Source: Euborellia annulipes (taxonomy: Eukaryota > Arthropoda > Insecta > Dermaptera > Anisolabididae). Taken from it: a DNA stretch of 64,000 nt. Under the pieces are notes generated by a model. It had not been told where the DNA came from and did no database searches. It saw only the letters and a program-made list of their open reading frames with translations. Of this stretch, positions 10,201 to 20,826 are shown one piece after another. The number at the start of each line of letters is the position of its first letter. Positions within the stretch are counted from its first letter, which is position 1. The translations under genes and the position numbers were made by a program. The stretch is taken from contig JAKCPI010026167.1 in NCBI GenBank assembly GCA_023213315.1, forward strand, positions 124,001 through 188,000, written 5' to 3'.

Positions 10201-13200
10201 AAAATATAAAGCAGACAGTTTATTAAGATAATAGATATAGGCCTATAGATAAAAAGAATTTGAATCAGTTCATGTTTTTCAATTCTGAGGGTTGAAAAGT
10301 TGTTTAAGAGATGAGACAGAGGAAAAATATAACCCCAAAATAAACAAGAGAAAATTAAAAAAAAAAATCGAAATTACATATTAGATGTGAAAATTCTATT
10401 GTTGATCAAAAAAAAAAAAAAAAAAAAGATTGAGCTTAGGAGTTGAATACTCTCCTAGATAAAATTTAGGGATGGCGAGAATTAGTCTTTTTAATGCTAG
10501 AATTTAATGAGAATCGTAAAAAAATCGTTTGTTGCCTGGAACATAGGCAACCAAAATGACCAATTTACTTGATTTCTTTCTCCAAATGTACAGTACGTTT
10601 TACAAGAGTTCAGTTATTTTGATTGCCTGCGTACGATTTTTAATAATAATACAACATATTAATCAATTGAGTTAAAAAAAAATCTTTTTAATGGAGTTTA
10701 TTTTGACTAATTGCTCTTTTCCGCGTACAGGCCAAACTGCATCAGTCTGTAAATACTTTTATTTTTATTTTTTAATTTGTTGTTAGCAATTCATATTTAT
10801 GAGGGATTAGAGGAAGGGGAAAGAGTTATAGTAGCTTAATTTATTTGATTTCGGACTCAAGGGGTTCAGAATATTTTAAAGATTTTTTTTTTTAAGATTG
10901 AAAATTTAATCTTTTACTATTAGTCGTAAAGAAAAGTATGAATAAAGTACTGTTACTTATTGAATTATTTTATTTTTGCTTAAATCGAATTATCTTATGC
11001 ATGGAATATTGTAAATTTTTTTTTTTAATAAATAAAATCTGGTGTGATGGTCGCACAGCACACAACTTTATCTTGCCTTCGGTAATCGAAAGTTGTGTTC
11101 CGTGCTTGTCACACCAAATTTTTTGTATCGACATGTTTTTAGTTTCCGCCAATATATTAGAATTCAAGATGTAAAATTTATAAATGATATACCTCCAGCA
11201 GTTTCAATTGTTGTTCATCATCAAAATTTATAAACATGAGAAAATATTTATATTTTGTTACCATTACCTTATATATCTTTCCTATGAAGAGTAAAGTGGT
11301 CTTCAAATAATTTTGAGAGTAAAATGAGAATATACATTTTAAAGAGCATCTAAAAAATAAGAGATTTTTGAATTTTAATCAAAATCGTTAGAACAAATTT
11401 TGAGAAAATAGAAAAAAACTGAAAAAGTACATCAGTAAAGTACTAGTACTCTTTGGCCTATTTTGTTCAAAAGCTTCTTGTCACGTCTCAGGGGGGTACC
11501 CAACTTAAATATAAGCTTTCAAGCTCGTAGCTCTTTTCGTTCTTGAGATATTTTGTTCACAGACACACACACAGACAAAAAGATCGCGATGGCTAGATCG
11601 GTAGGGCGCATTCTTTGTAAACAAAAAATCCCGAGTTCGAATCTCTCGCCTTGTGCAACACACACACAGACAGACCATGGTGCGAAATCCACTATGGGGA
11701 CCTCAAAACGTGTATATCCATCAAAATCTCGACATTGAATTTTTGACATGAATCCAATACTTTCTCTCTATATATATATTAACATATATAGAGGTAAGAG
11801 AAAGTAAAAATAAAAATTTTAAAAATCCCAATTTTTACTTTCTCTTATTTTTTATTAAATTAAAATAAATATATTTAATTATATTTTATAATAAATAAAT
11901 AAAAAGATGCGAGAGTTGTTCCTCCTCGGTTGATTCACCGGATAGCTCCTTTTACTTTCGGATGAGCCAGGTGTGCACCACTTGTGGATCATCCGTTACT
12001 TTCGCCTGAGGAACTCGTCTCAAGATGCTTAGTGATTGCGCAATCAGGTTATACAGCAGGGAAATGATATATTAATATAATAATATTACTAATAAAAATA
12101 AAGCTGGTCTTAAATAATTTTCTTTTAAAAAATTGTATTCAATAATAATTTGATTTTTTTTTTGAAAAATAAGACTTTCAATTACATAATCAATGCTGTT
12201 TTTTTTTAACATAAAGAGATTTGAATTGAAAGGTAGCTAATTGACAAATTCACTTAAGGGTTTTGATTCATTTCCTAAGCTAATTTGCTTACCCTCTCCC
12301 CCACACCCACTAATCAATAATAATAAGTAAATTTTATAGATTTTAATAAGAGGGTAAAACTGAGAGCTAATATTATTTCTTTATTCGATCAATTCACATA
12401 GTCTACGTTTCGGTTCCCTGTTTGAACCATCCTCAGAGCTGGCGAAAAATCATTATGAAAGTGTCATAGTGGATTCTATACATTATTGAAAAATTCTTAT
12501 GTGTATATATTTATTATATAAGAATTTTTCAACAATATATAGAATCCACTATGGATATCATAATGATTTTTCGCCAGCTCTGGAGATGGTTCAAACAGGG
12601 AACCGAAACGTAGGCTGTGTGAATTAATCGTTTATAGATTTTATTTTTTAGCTTTACGTCTTTGGGAAATAATTCAATTTTGAATATTATAAACCTATAA
12701 TTGGTTTTTGACTTTATAATTAATTTAATTAAAAAGGATTAAAATTATCCCTCATTTGAGCTGGTGTGAAATGGATTAAATTAAAAGTTTTTTGACATAA
12801 GTCATATCATCAATCTAATTAGGTCCTTTTTTCCCTTTTTTAATAACATCTTTTTTTTATGTTTCAATATAAGAGTAGAAAGACTAATTTGAAATGAAAA
12901 AAAAAACAAGACTAAATTATTTAATTTCAATTCCAAAATAAAATACTGTATATTTTTTGCTATCCATACAATTTTTGATAAATTATAAACTTGATCGTAT
13001 ATACTGTAGAAATAAAAAATATTTTAAATTATCTATTCCAATAAATAGCTACTATATAAATACAATAAATAGTTTTCCAACAATTGTAATCTATATGGTT
13101 CTACAAAATTTTCATCTGAACTCACTCACTCACTCCCCTTGGATCCTTTTTTTTTCTAGTTTTATATTTCAATTTCCAAATTATTTTGTGGCCTATTAAT

Positions 13201-16200
13201 GAATAATTAATTGCACAATAGCAAGAAATAATAATGTTGCTTAATAAAAATATAAAAACTCATCAGATAATAGTTTTAATTTTTCGGTCTCCGTTTTTCA
13301 ATATAAAAAAGAAGACGAAAAAACCTACTTTTCTTTTCGACATCCGAGACCATATTGACCTTAAACCAGTGTTTCCCAAAGTGGGGCTCACGTCCCAAAG
13401 AGGGACAATTCGATTTTTAAGTGGGGTAATTCTAAAATGAACTTTCCAGAGTTTATGTAAATCGTATGGTATGGAATCCTGACATAAAATATATTTGCAG
13501 CAAACATAAAATGCAAGGATCTCAATAAATTTAAATAATAAATAATGACTAACTAATAATGAAATTACTTGAATTTCAGTTCTTCACATTGGTGTAACTA
13601 GAGAATGGGGGGTGGGGGGGGGGGCCATGGGACCAGCTATCCTCCTTCGTGGGGCCTGGAAAGCCCCATATTTTCTCAATTTTCTTGGGGCAGGGAGCTT
13701 TCGGGGAGGGGGGGGCACAAGACTTATGTGGGGGGGCCAGCAACCGCCCCCCCCGGCACCCCCCAAGTTACGCCCATGGTTTTTCATTATATTTTTTGAA
13801 AATTTACTTGCTGTGTTTTTTTTTTGCTCAATAACTTCTTAGTGATATTTTCCTCCCCTAAGAATTTTAAAAGGTTTAGTTAGGGCATAGGACAAAAAAG
13901 ATTGGGAAACATTGCTTTAAACCCTACTTAATTATGTTTTAATGCGAAGTATATGATATATTTTACCTATTATTAAAAAATAAAATTAATTTATAATTCA
14001 AAAGTAATTAATTCCCTTTCGTGACGTCATATACGATGACTATAAATTAAATATAAATCAAGAAAATAAAAATAAATGAACCAATTTAATTAAAAAAACA
14101 TTGGCCAAGCGAAATGAATTCTTAACGCCGGTTGCCATTTAAAATATATTTGGAAATATATTTGGTGTAATTAATTGACCCAGTCAATGGGATTATATTT
14201 AATGGAATAGTTCATTAAAAAAAAAAAATTAAAATATTTAGTTTATAAGATAAATTAAAAAATTATTCGAATCAATTATTAATACTTTAATGGAATAGGA
14301 TAGTAGCCAGAAAAATCTGGTGTGAAAAATCACACACCACAAAACATTCTCTTACCATATTTTTTGTGTTATATTTTTTAAATAAGGGGCTCTCATAGAC
14401 TAGAAAAACACTGGCCTAATGAGCTAGAGATTAGAGGTTAATATCCCAAATGAAGAGTTGAAATAGTTTCTAAATTATTTATATATTGGATACCAATTGA
14501 TTTTGAAAATGGGTATGGGTCTAAATGTCCTCAGTTGTCGAATAGGTCCTTAAATAAATAAATTCAAAAGAAATTATGTGTGTGAGTGTGTTAACTATTA
14601 TAGTTAAATTAAAAACGCAACAAACTAGATTGACGAAATTTGCTAGGAATATGGACTTGATTAATATTACCTTATGTGTCAAGCATTGAACTTCAAAAAG
14701 GATTTATACATTAAGACTATTCCCATTTTAATAGTCAATTGAAGATATGAGTACAAGAGCAAGATAATAACCAAATGTACTTTTACATTACATTAAATTT
14801 GTACAATATTTTGTAGATTATTTGAATATCATGTCAAAGTATTAATGAAAATGCATTTACATATCGATTTTCAGGTTTATAACCTAGCAAGAAATTTATA
14901 CTTAAAAAAGAGAGAAATATCTGTTGAAATGATACATTTCTTGCACTCAGTTGTCTTAAATAATGAAGGAATAAGAAATATAAGAAATAATGAATTTATA
15001 AGTATTAATTTTATTTTTTATTCATATAAATGAACAAAAAACATGAAACATTATTATATTTATCAAAAAAACCAAACAAAGAAATCATGTTTTCCAAAAA
15101 AGCTTTGAAATATTTTGAAAAGATGCTAACTTTCACTTTCAGAATCTATGTAGACTAAGCTTACTATTTATTAGAACTATGTGCTAATATGTACTATTTA
15201 TTGAAAGTAACTCATTGAGGGATAGAAGACAGAAGTAGCTACATGTTTATGAAAAAAAATTTTCTCCAAATGTAGTCATTATCTAGTTGTTGCACTCATA
15301 TCTTCAATTGTTTTGATAAAACTAAAAAACTTAAACACTTTGAATAATGATTATCTTCTGGATGGTTTTTGGGAAAATTAGTTTCAAAATCATCATCACC
15401 CTGATTCCCCAGATATTTTGGTGTCCCTCATCATCCTCAGTTCTGATAAAGGTTTTTGAGATGAACACTTCATTTAATAGAATTTGTTGGTTGAATGACT
15501 GTAGATATTCAATTTGGAAGAGGGACCAGGGAGCCTTCCTAGTCCCTCTTCCAAACTTCATTTACATAATTTACATATTTATATGGAGGCTAGAGTGAGT
15601 AATCAGTTATCAATTCTCCCATTTATGTCAATTGTATCACCTGAATAACGATACGAATCAAAATATTTGAAAATAAGAGCGTACGAAAAACAGCTGGTCT
15701 TTATTTATCAAAAAGAAAAATAGAATTCTTTCAATTTTTAATAACCATTATGTAGTTGAAATAAAACTGATAATAAAACAAAAAAAAAACTTTACATTTT
15801 GAATAATGACTATTTTCTGGAAGGTTTTTGGGAAAATAAGCTTCAAAATCTTCATTACCCTAATTCAATAAATATTTTGGTGAGCATGTAATTCACCAAC
15901 CTCAGATTTTAGATTTAATTTTAGCATTTCGGATTAAATAAAAATTAGTTCAACTTTTAATAAATTGTTTTTTGTTAATTTCAGGTCGCGGAAGGAAGAA
16001 ACAACTTCGAATGATATTGCCCATACTTATGGGTCTAGGTCTTAAAATGGTTACCCTGTTGCCAATTGGAATAGGACTTGTCGGATTTATGGCTCTCAAA
16101 GCTCTTGTCATCTCGAAAATTGCATTGGTGATTGCTGCAGTGATCAGCTTGCAAAAACTTTTAGGCCAACAGAGCTCTGGCTGGGCTAAAAATCAATGGA

Positions 16201-16373
16201 CATCACAACAACAACCAAGTGCTGGTTGGGCTAGCACCAACACCGGCGGATGGTCCTCCGGTTCCGGTAGCTCGAATGCCGGTTATTACCGGAGTTTTGA
16301 TGCCGGTGCACCCATGCACATTCAAGATGCACAGCAAATGGCTTATGGAGGCCAAGAACAAGCCAGACGTTAA
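7216..16373 (+). CDS. Osiris family protein (DUF1676), gene 1, two exons
   Basis: Exon 1 is 7216-7648 (donor GAAG|GTCAGT, phase 1) and exon 2 is 15985-16373 (acceptor TTTCAG|GT). They join in frame to give about 273 residues. Visible parts: a signal peptide (about 1-22, before ADEED); a Cys pair C38/C46 in the ECGERDLMECL context typical of the Osiris N-terminus; a DUF1676-like acidic and amphipathic region; the basic segment GRGRKK (about 145-150) directly at the splice junction; a hydrophobic domain about 152-196; a Gly/Ser/Trp-rich stretch; and AQQMAY (260-265), matching the family AQxLAY motif. Osiris proteins are secretory-pathway or membrane proteins of cuticle-secreting epithelia and trachea. 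The start at 7216 is the first AUG after the TATA box; a second AUG at 7219 has the better context (A at -3, G at +4). The frame is open upstream to 7096, but that would precede the promoter. Family call firm; paralog number not assignable. Confidence 0.9.
8221..8381 (-). mobile_element. tRNA-derived SINE, minus strand, in gene 1 intron
   Basis: Read on the minus strand it has the family 5' end (GCCCTCGGGGGC, box A, box B region) and ends in a run seen here as polyT. A direct repeat AAATTAAAT flanks it (8212-8220, 8382-8390). It lacks the middle of the family consensus, so it is internally deleted. Confidence 0.8.
8391..11033. other. Gene 1 intron, mostly unclassified AT-rich DNA
   Basis: No coding signal seen. 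A short SINE 3'-tail fragment (minus strand) lies at about 9886-9960, recognisable by the GTCGGCAACTCAGGCCATTT stretch. The rest is AT-rich with homopolymer runs. Confidence 0.5.
11034..11815 (-). repeat. Rep-A repeat, near full length, minus orientation
   Basis: This copy shows the whole family layout in reverse. It begins with the CTGGTGTGA hairpin tail (11038-11131). The body follows, including TTTGTTACCAT and the TAAAGTACTAGTACT core near 11436. It ends with the AT-rich palindromic head (ATATATATTAACATATATAG, then GGTAAGAGAAAGTA). A tRNA-like segment interrupts it at about 11581-11655. No coding capacity; the class of the repeat is not resolved. Confidence 0.75.
11581..11655 (+). repeat. 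tRNA-like insertion (tRNA-Thr-TGT-like)
   Basis: A box-A-like TGGCTAGATCGGTAGGGCG and a box-B match GAGTTCGAATCTC flank an anticodon-loop-like CTTTGTAAA (anticodon TGT). Nearly identical CA-rich strings (CACACACAGACA) lie on both sides inside Rep-A, suggesting retro-insertion with target duplication. The acceptor stem and T stem are imperfect, so a tRNA pseudogene or tRNA-derived SINE head is more likely than a functional tRNA. Confidence 0.5.
12386..12630. mobile_element. Palindromic MITE with GGTTCCCTGTTTGAACC motif
   Basis: A 245-bp hairpin. The left arm CGATCAATTCACATAGTCTACG and onward is mirrored by the right arm ending in CGTAGGCTGTGTGAATTAATCG, with arms of about 110 bp around an AT loop. 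The left arm, read on the minus strand (12403-12436), contains CTGAGGATGG, an inverted GGTTC/GAACC pair and CCGAAACGTAG, a motif that recurs at other sites in the window. Confidence 0.8.
13367..13914. mobile_element. hAT-like MITE, CAGTGTTTCCCAA termini
   Basis: Starts CAGTGTTTCCCAAAG and ends TTGGGAAACATTG. The flanking octamers CCTTAAAC (13359-13366) and CTTTAAAC (13915-13922) differ at one base. A younger hAT-like MITE (13587-13778) is nested in it. Confidence 0.85.
13587..13778. mobile_element. Nested hAT-like MITE with long G and C tracts
   Basis: Termini CATTGGTGTAACTAG and AGTTACGCCCATG, with flanking octamers GTTCTTCA (13579-13586) and GTTTTTCA (13779-13786). The interior is dominated by G-runs at the left and C-runs at the right, which produces several spurious open frames on both strands. 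Confidence 0.83.
13923..15984. other. Distal gene 1 intron
   Basis: AT-rich. A decayed CTGGTGTGA hairpin remnant lies at about 14315-14350 and a SINE-like fragment at about 14405-14575 (ATTGGATACCAATTG...GTCTAAATGTCCTCAG). Two diverged copies of a sequence around GATTATCTTCTGGATGGTTTTTGGGAAAATTAG lie at about 15345 and 15805. The intron ends in a TTTTTTGTTAATTTCAG acceptor. Confidence 0.45.
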
Positions 16374-16481
16374 AGTCATCAATCATCGATCGATCATTGA
16401 TCATACAACATTTGTAATTTATCATCTTATTTATTAATGCTCATCTTTTTGTATTTATAAATATCTATTTTTTTTTATATA

Positions 16482-16487
16482 AATAAA
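16482..16487 (+). promoter_or_regulatory. Poly(A) signal of gene 1
   Basis: AATAAA lies 109 bp after the stop codon at 16371-16373. It is the first canonical signal downstream, in an A/T-rich 3' UTR. Confidence 0.6.
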
Positions 16488-17181
16488 TAACATTTTAAAA
16501 CAATCAGTTAGTTGAAGTTACGTAATAAATAAATTTTTCTTCTCCCTCCTTTATCAAATACATTACAGTATAATGAAATCTCTTACAGGAAAAATATGAA
16601 AATCAAATAATGAAAAATGATATAGTCGTTGACTATCCCGAGATGAGCTTTGCATGTTCATTACACAGTTAAACATTTGTCTATCTAAGAAATACATAGA
16701 AAGTAATTATTTTAAGCCTTCCAAAAAGCATATCAACTTGTATTCGCCAATTATAATAGTGAAATTAAATTTCTCTATGATAAAGAAACCCAGTAAGCCC
16801 GATTCAAATTAGATCACAAATCTAGGCGTCTGCTTGGGCTACAACTTAGTAAATTAAGAGGAAAGCGGATTTTAACAAATACTTCCTAGATAGAGCTTTG
16901 TTTGAAAATAATTGAAAGTGTAATTAGGCGAGTTTTACTTGTGCGTTGAAGGATATTTGTTGAAGTCAAGAGTAAGTATTACGTTTAATAAAAAGTGTGC
17001 AGTTTGCAAGTGTGAGGGCAATTTTTGCACAAAAAAGCGAGTATTCAAAATTTTGTGGTTCATTCAACATTTTGAAGCATAAAAGCTAGTGTGAGGAGGC
17101 TGACAAAATTTGAGCAAAATTCCTTCATTCCGTCAAGAGCGATCATCGCTAGCACAATGGAAGAATCATTGGGACCAAGGC
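16488..17181. other. Intergenic DNA, nothing recognised
   Basis: AT-rich sequence without an identifiable repeat boundary or coding signal. Confidence 0.4.
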
Positions 17182-17336
17182 CCGAAAGCAAGTTTAATCG
17201 AAAATGAAATGTACAAAATTGTTGTGTAGTGTGAAGGGTCCTCGACCATTCAATATTTTACACAAAATATTGAATGGTCGTGTACCCCACAAAATTTTGT
17301 ACATCATTTCATTTTCGATTATACTTGCCCTCGGGG
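17182..17336. repeat. Palindromic hairpin, 155 bp
   Basis: GCCCGAAAGCAAG...ATCGAAAATGAAATGTACAAAAT on the left is mirrored by ATTTTGTACATCATTTCATTTTCGAT...CTTGCCCTCGGG on the right. The centre is the inverted pair ACCATTCAATATTTT/AAAATATTGAATGGT. Non-coding; a small MITE-like fold-back. Confidence 0.75.
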
Positions 17337-17559
17337 GCAAAATTGAGTGTGAGGGCAAGTGTCAGGGCCCCTTTAGACTACAATTTTTTTCGGTATCTGA
17401 GGCCATAAAGAGAAAGCCTTGCCTAATTTACACAAATAAATTGATAATCAATATAATTTGAAAAAATATAACAAAAAGAAATTCTCTGAATCCAGCACAA
17501 AACTTTTATCTTTGTTCTAAAATTCAAGGAATTATATTTCTTAAAATCAATCGGGAATG

Positions 17560-17945
17560 ACTTCCCCAAAACTTTCTCGTATATTGCTTAAAAATCAGAG
17601 TAGCCAGATCGATGAAATTTGGTATATACTATTGTAGATTTCTATCAACTTTTAGAGTAAATACTTCACCTGGAAGTATTTACTCCAAAGGTTGATAGAA
17701 ATCTACAATTTTAGTGCAAGGAGTATATACCAAATTGATGAAATTTGGCTGCTCTGGTTTTTAAGCAATCGTGTTCACATACACATTCACACACACGGAC
17801 ACACAGACATAATGCCCAAAATTGTTTTTTTTTTTTTTTTTTGACTCAGGAAGGTCTAAAACGTGGAGCAACATCAAAATCTCAAAGTTGAATTTTTTGA
17901 CGTATACTATACTTTCTCTTTATATTCTATACGAGAAAGTAAAAA
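17560..17945 (-). repeat. Rep-A relative with an internal fold-back
   Basis: The right end (CATCAAAATCTCAAAGTTGAATTTTTTGACG, then the AT-rich palindromic head with GAGAAAGTAAAA) matches Rep-A heads. The left part, 17584-17768, is a fold-back: TTGCTTAAAAATCAGAG is mirrored by CTCTGGTTTTTAAGCAA, with a long inner stem around GTAGATTTCTATCAAC. Confidence 0.6.
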
Positions 17946-18287
17946 GTAAAGAGGCAAAAAATTTTTAAGAAAAAACTTAACAAGGTTTTGGAATGGAAGA
18001 CGAGACTTAAATTATTCAAATTATGATGGATTATATTAAACAAATAAATAGAAAATGTAGAAGGAAGTCAGCCAATAGAGTGGCATCTATCGAATAAAAT
18101 GAACTTTGAAAAAGACCTATAAAATTAAAATTATTTTGTGAATCGGCTACTATAGTTAGCTCAAAAATTCGATGTTTAGATTTTGATGGAAATACACGTT
18201 TTTAGGCCCCCTGGGTTCAAAAAAGTTGGTCCCGCAAAATGGTCTGTCTGACTGTTCAAAATAAAGCATGAAAAAATATCAAGAGAT

Positions 18288-18621
18288 TAGGGTCCGACCG
18301 AAACAAGATTTTCAGCCGAAACCGAATATTCGGCCTCAACCTTAGTTTCGGCCGAAACCGTAAACGAAACCGAAACTTGTATTTCCTATAAAAAATTTTT
18401 TTCACTTTACCTTTTTTTTTTTTTTGAATTTTTTCCCTCCCGTGAAAATCATTTTACCTTTTTTTTAGGGAGACTAAATTTTACCTCTTTTTTTTGCATG
18501 CGAGTCTCATCCTATTTTTTCAGACTCTGGTTTCGGCCGGCCGAAACCGAAACTACGGCCGAAACCATGATTTTTGGCCGAAACTGGCCGAAACCGAAAC
18601 CGAATATTCGGTCGGTTCCTA
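18288..18621. mobile_element. hAT-like MITE rich in GGCCGAAACC, copy 1
   Basis: Starts TAGGGTCCGACCGAAAC and ends CGGTCGGTTCCTA, with an exact 8-bp duplication CAAGAGAT (18280-18287, 18622-18629). The interior carries many inverted and direct repeats of TTTCGGCCGAAAC and a polyT run. It inserted into a partial Rep-A copy (about 18155-18279). A second copy is at 63244-63592. Confidence 0.92.
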
Positions 18622-18639
18622 CAAGAGATAGCCTATACT

Positions 18640-19387
18640 CGTTCATTCTTAAACAATTTTAAAGGAATAAATATTTAAATGATAAATAGGCTTACCTAAT
18701 GGTGATTTTCCAGGGAGAAGAGTCGGGTGCTGTGCTGATGCATTTGAAGGGATGCATTCTTGATTGGATAGCTGCAGGGGGTGCAGTTGTGGTGAGAACA
18801 CTTCGGGCCGGTCAATTAGGAAAGCTTCGAACAATAAGAGATATTAAAATTAATTAATTAAGATCTAACAACAAAAAGATAAATCATAAAATGCTATCTC
18901 TATTAGGCAACACATTTATATTTAATTTGATTTTAATATAAAATAATAAATAAGAGTATAAAATTCCGTTATTAAAAAAAATAATAATAAATAGAGCAAA
19001 AATCATCTATTTTAATTTCTTTTCCCAAATAATCAATAATTATTTTAATAATAACACAAAGCATAAATAATAATTGATAAATTAGTAGAAATTATATTCT
19101 TAAATATATATTCTGATTGTGTATGCCTCGAATAATAAATATGGCTTAACCGCATTAGTTACTTGACCACTGCAAAGGCTATTTAACAACAAATTAAAGC
19201 ATATTTTAAGCAATGCGCATTTATTAGCTCCGCTACATTAATCAAAAAAATATATTTAAATAGGACATTTATTAGAGAGATAAAAAAAGAAATAAAAAAA
19301 AAATCTTGTAATTTATTAAAGTTATTTCATAAAATTAATCAAAATTACTTTGATATTTAATATAAATAATTATATTTTTAATCAAAA
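18640..19387. other. Intergenic AT-rich DNA
   Basis: A short less AT-rich patch at about 18700-18835 gives a 61-codon minus-strand frame without family features. Otherwise AT-rich, nothing recognised. Confidence 0.4.
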
Positions 19388-20250
19388 AATCTGGTGGTTG
19401 CATAAAACAACTCTTCCTTACCTTTGGTAATTGAAAGTTGTGTAGTGCTCGTCACACCAGATTTTTTTGAGTTGACAAATATTTAGTTTTGGCTGATATG
19501 TCTATTAAAATTTATAAACATTGTGTTACATGTTAACGTGGCAACCATTTATCTTTCCTATGAAGTACAAAAGTAAAGTGTACTTCAATTCCAAGAACAA
19601 AATTTGAAAGAGGATCTAAAAAATAATTCATTGAAGCATATTTTGAGAAAAAAAAAAAAAAAACTGAAAAAGTACTTCAGTAAAGTACTAGTACTTTTTG
19701 GCTGATTTTGTTCAAAACCTTCGTGTCATGGGCCAGGTGAGGTGCTTAACTTAAATATAAAATTTCAACCTCGTAGCTCTTTTCGTTCTTTTGTTATTTT
19801 GTTCAGAGGCACACGGACAGTCAGATGGGACCTACTCTTTGGGACTCAGAAGGCGTAAAAACATGTAGGCCCTATTATCATCAGACATCTCAGACATCGA
19901 ATTTTTGACATGAAACTAAAACTTTATCAAGCTTCAACCAATACTTTAACTTTATATAGGTACCCACACAGCACAAAATATTGCTGGAATTTTACAGCAA
20001 TATTGCCAATCTTGCTCAATATTTACAATATTGCAGCAACATTGATGCAATATTTCTGCAATGTTGCAAAAAGACGGACATAGGAATATTGCAGCAATGT
20101 TGCCAATATTTGCAAGATTTGCAATATTGATGCAATATTCTTGCAATATTAATTGGCAATTTATGCAAGATTCGCAATATTTCTGCAACATTGCTGCAAT
20201 ATTTTGTGCTGTGTGGGTAATTACATATATATAGATAAGAGAAAGTGAAA
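19388..20250 (-). repeat. Rep-A repeat, minus orientation, interrupted
   Basis: It runs from the hairpin tail (ATCTGGTGGTTGC...GTCACACCAGATTTTTT, 19388-19466) through the CAGTAAAGTACTAGTACTTT core near 19678 to the palindromic head with AAGAGAAAGTGAAAA at 20236-20250. A palindromic MITE (19961-20219) is inserted in the head. Confidence 0.7.
19961..20219. mobile_element. MITE built from CAATATTGC repeats
   Basis: Termini TACCCACACAGCACAAAATA and TATTTTGTGCTGTGTGGGTA are exact inverted repeats of 20 bp or more. The interior is a patchwork of degenerate TTGCAATATTGCAGCAA units in both orientations, so the element is self-similar at about 15-25-bp scale. A TA duplication at the ends is possible. 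The minus-strand frames here (CN/IA-rich) are artefacts of the repeat. Confidence 0.85.
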
Positions 20251-20826
20251 ACTAGTCGCAAGGCTTCATCCGCCAAAATTTAAAAAAAAAAAAAACCTAA
20301 AATAAGTCTAGAGGTATTTATTTTCAAAATATTAATTGAAAAAATTAATTAAAATAATTTCTATTTAATTTTACTGACAAGTTCTACAAATTTTAATAAA
20401 ATTAGAAAAATAATTAATTTTTTTAAGTTAAAAAAAAATTAAAATTATCTCATTAAAAAAAATCCGTTGAATAAAATTTAAAAAGTAAAAAAAAAAAAAA
20501 AAATAAAAATAATGATATATAAAACAGATGCAAATTAGAATAATGCAAATGTATCATTTGAAAGTCAATGTCTCTTGAATATTTTACAACAAAGGAACAG
20601 AAAGAGCCAAGGTCTTTAGGGAGACTGATCTGAAATGTTGTGAACAAAAATAACATGAACATTTTAAATTGAATTGAGATAAAAAATTATTTAAAGTGAC
20701 AGACGTCACATGACCAAGGAGTAATGAGAAGAGTCCCTTTTAAAATAATGTAGAAATTTTTATCTAAAAAAAAAAATAAATAATTTAAATCTGTGGTAAT
20801 TAGCAACTTAGTATTTTGGTAATTTT

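Noticed and set aside
13605..13842. Overlapping Gly/Pro-rich frames on both strands
   Set aside because: They are produced by G-runs and C-runs inside a MITE.
19388..19466. Repeated CTGGTGTGAC units as a CRISPR-like array
   Set aside because: Units are kilobases apart, in both orientations, and sit inside dispersed eukaryotic repeats; no regular spacing.
19952..20276. Cys/Asn-rich minus-strand frames as a cysteine-rich peptide
   Set aside because: The residues come from the CAATATTGC word repeats of the MITE.
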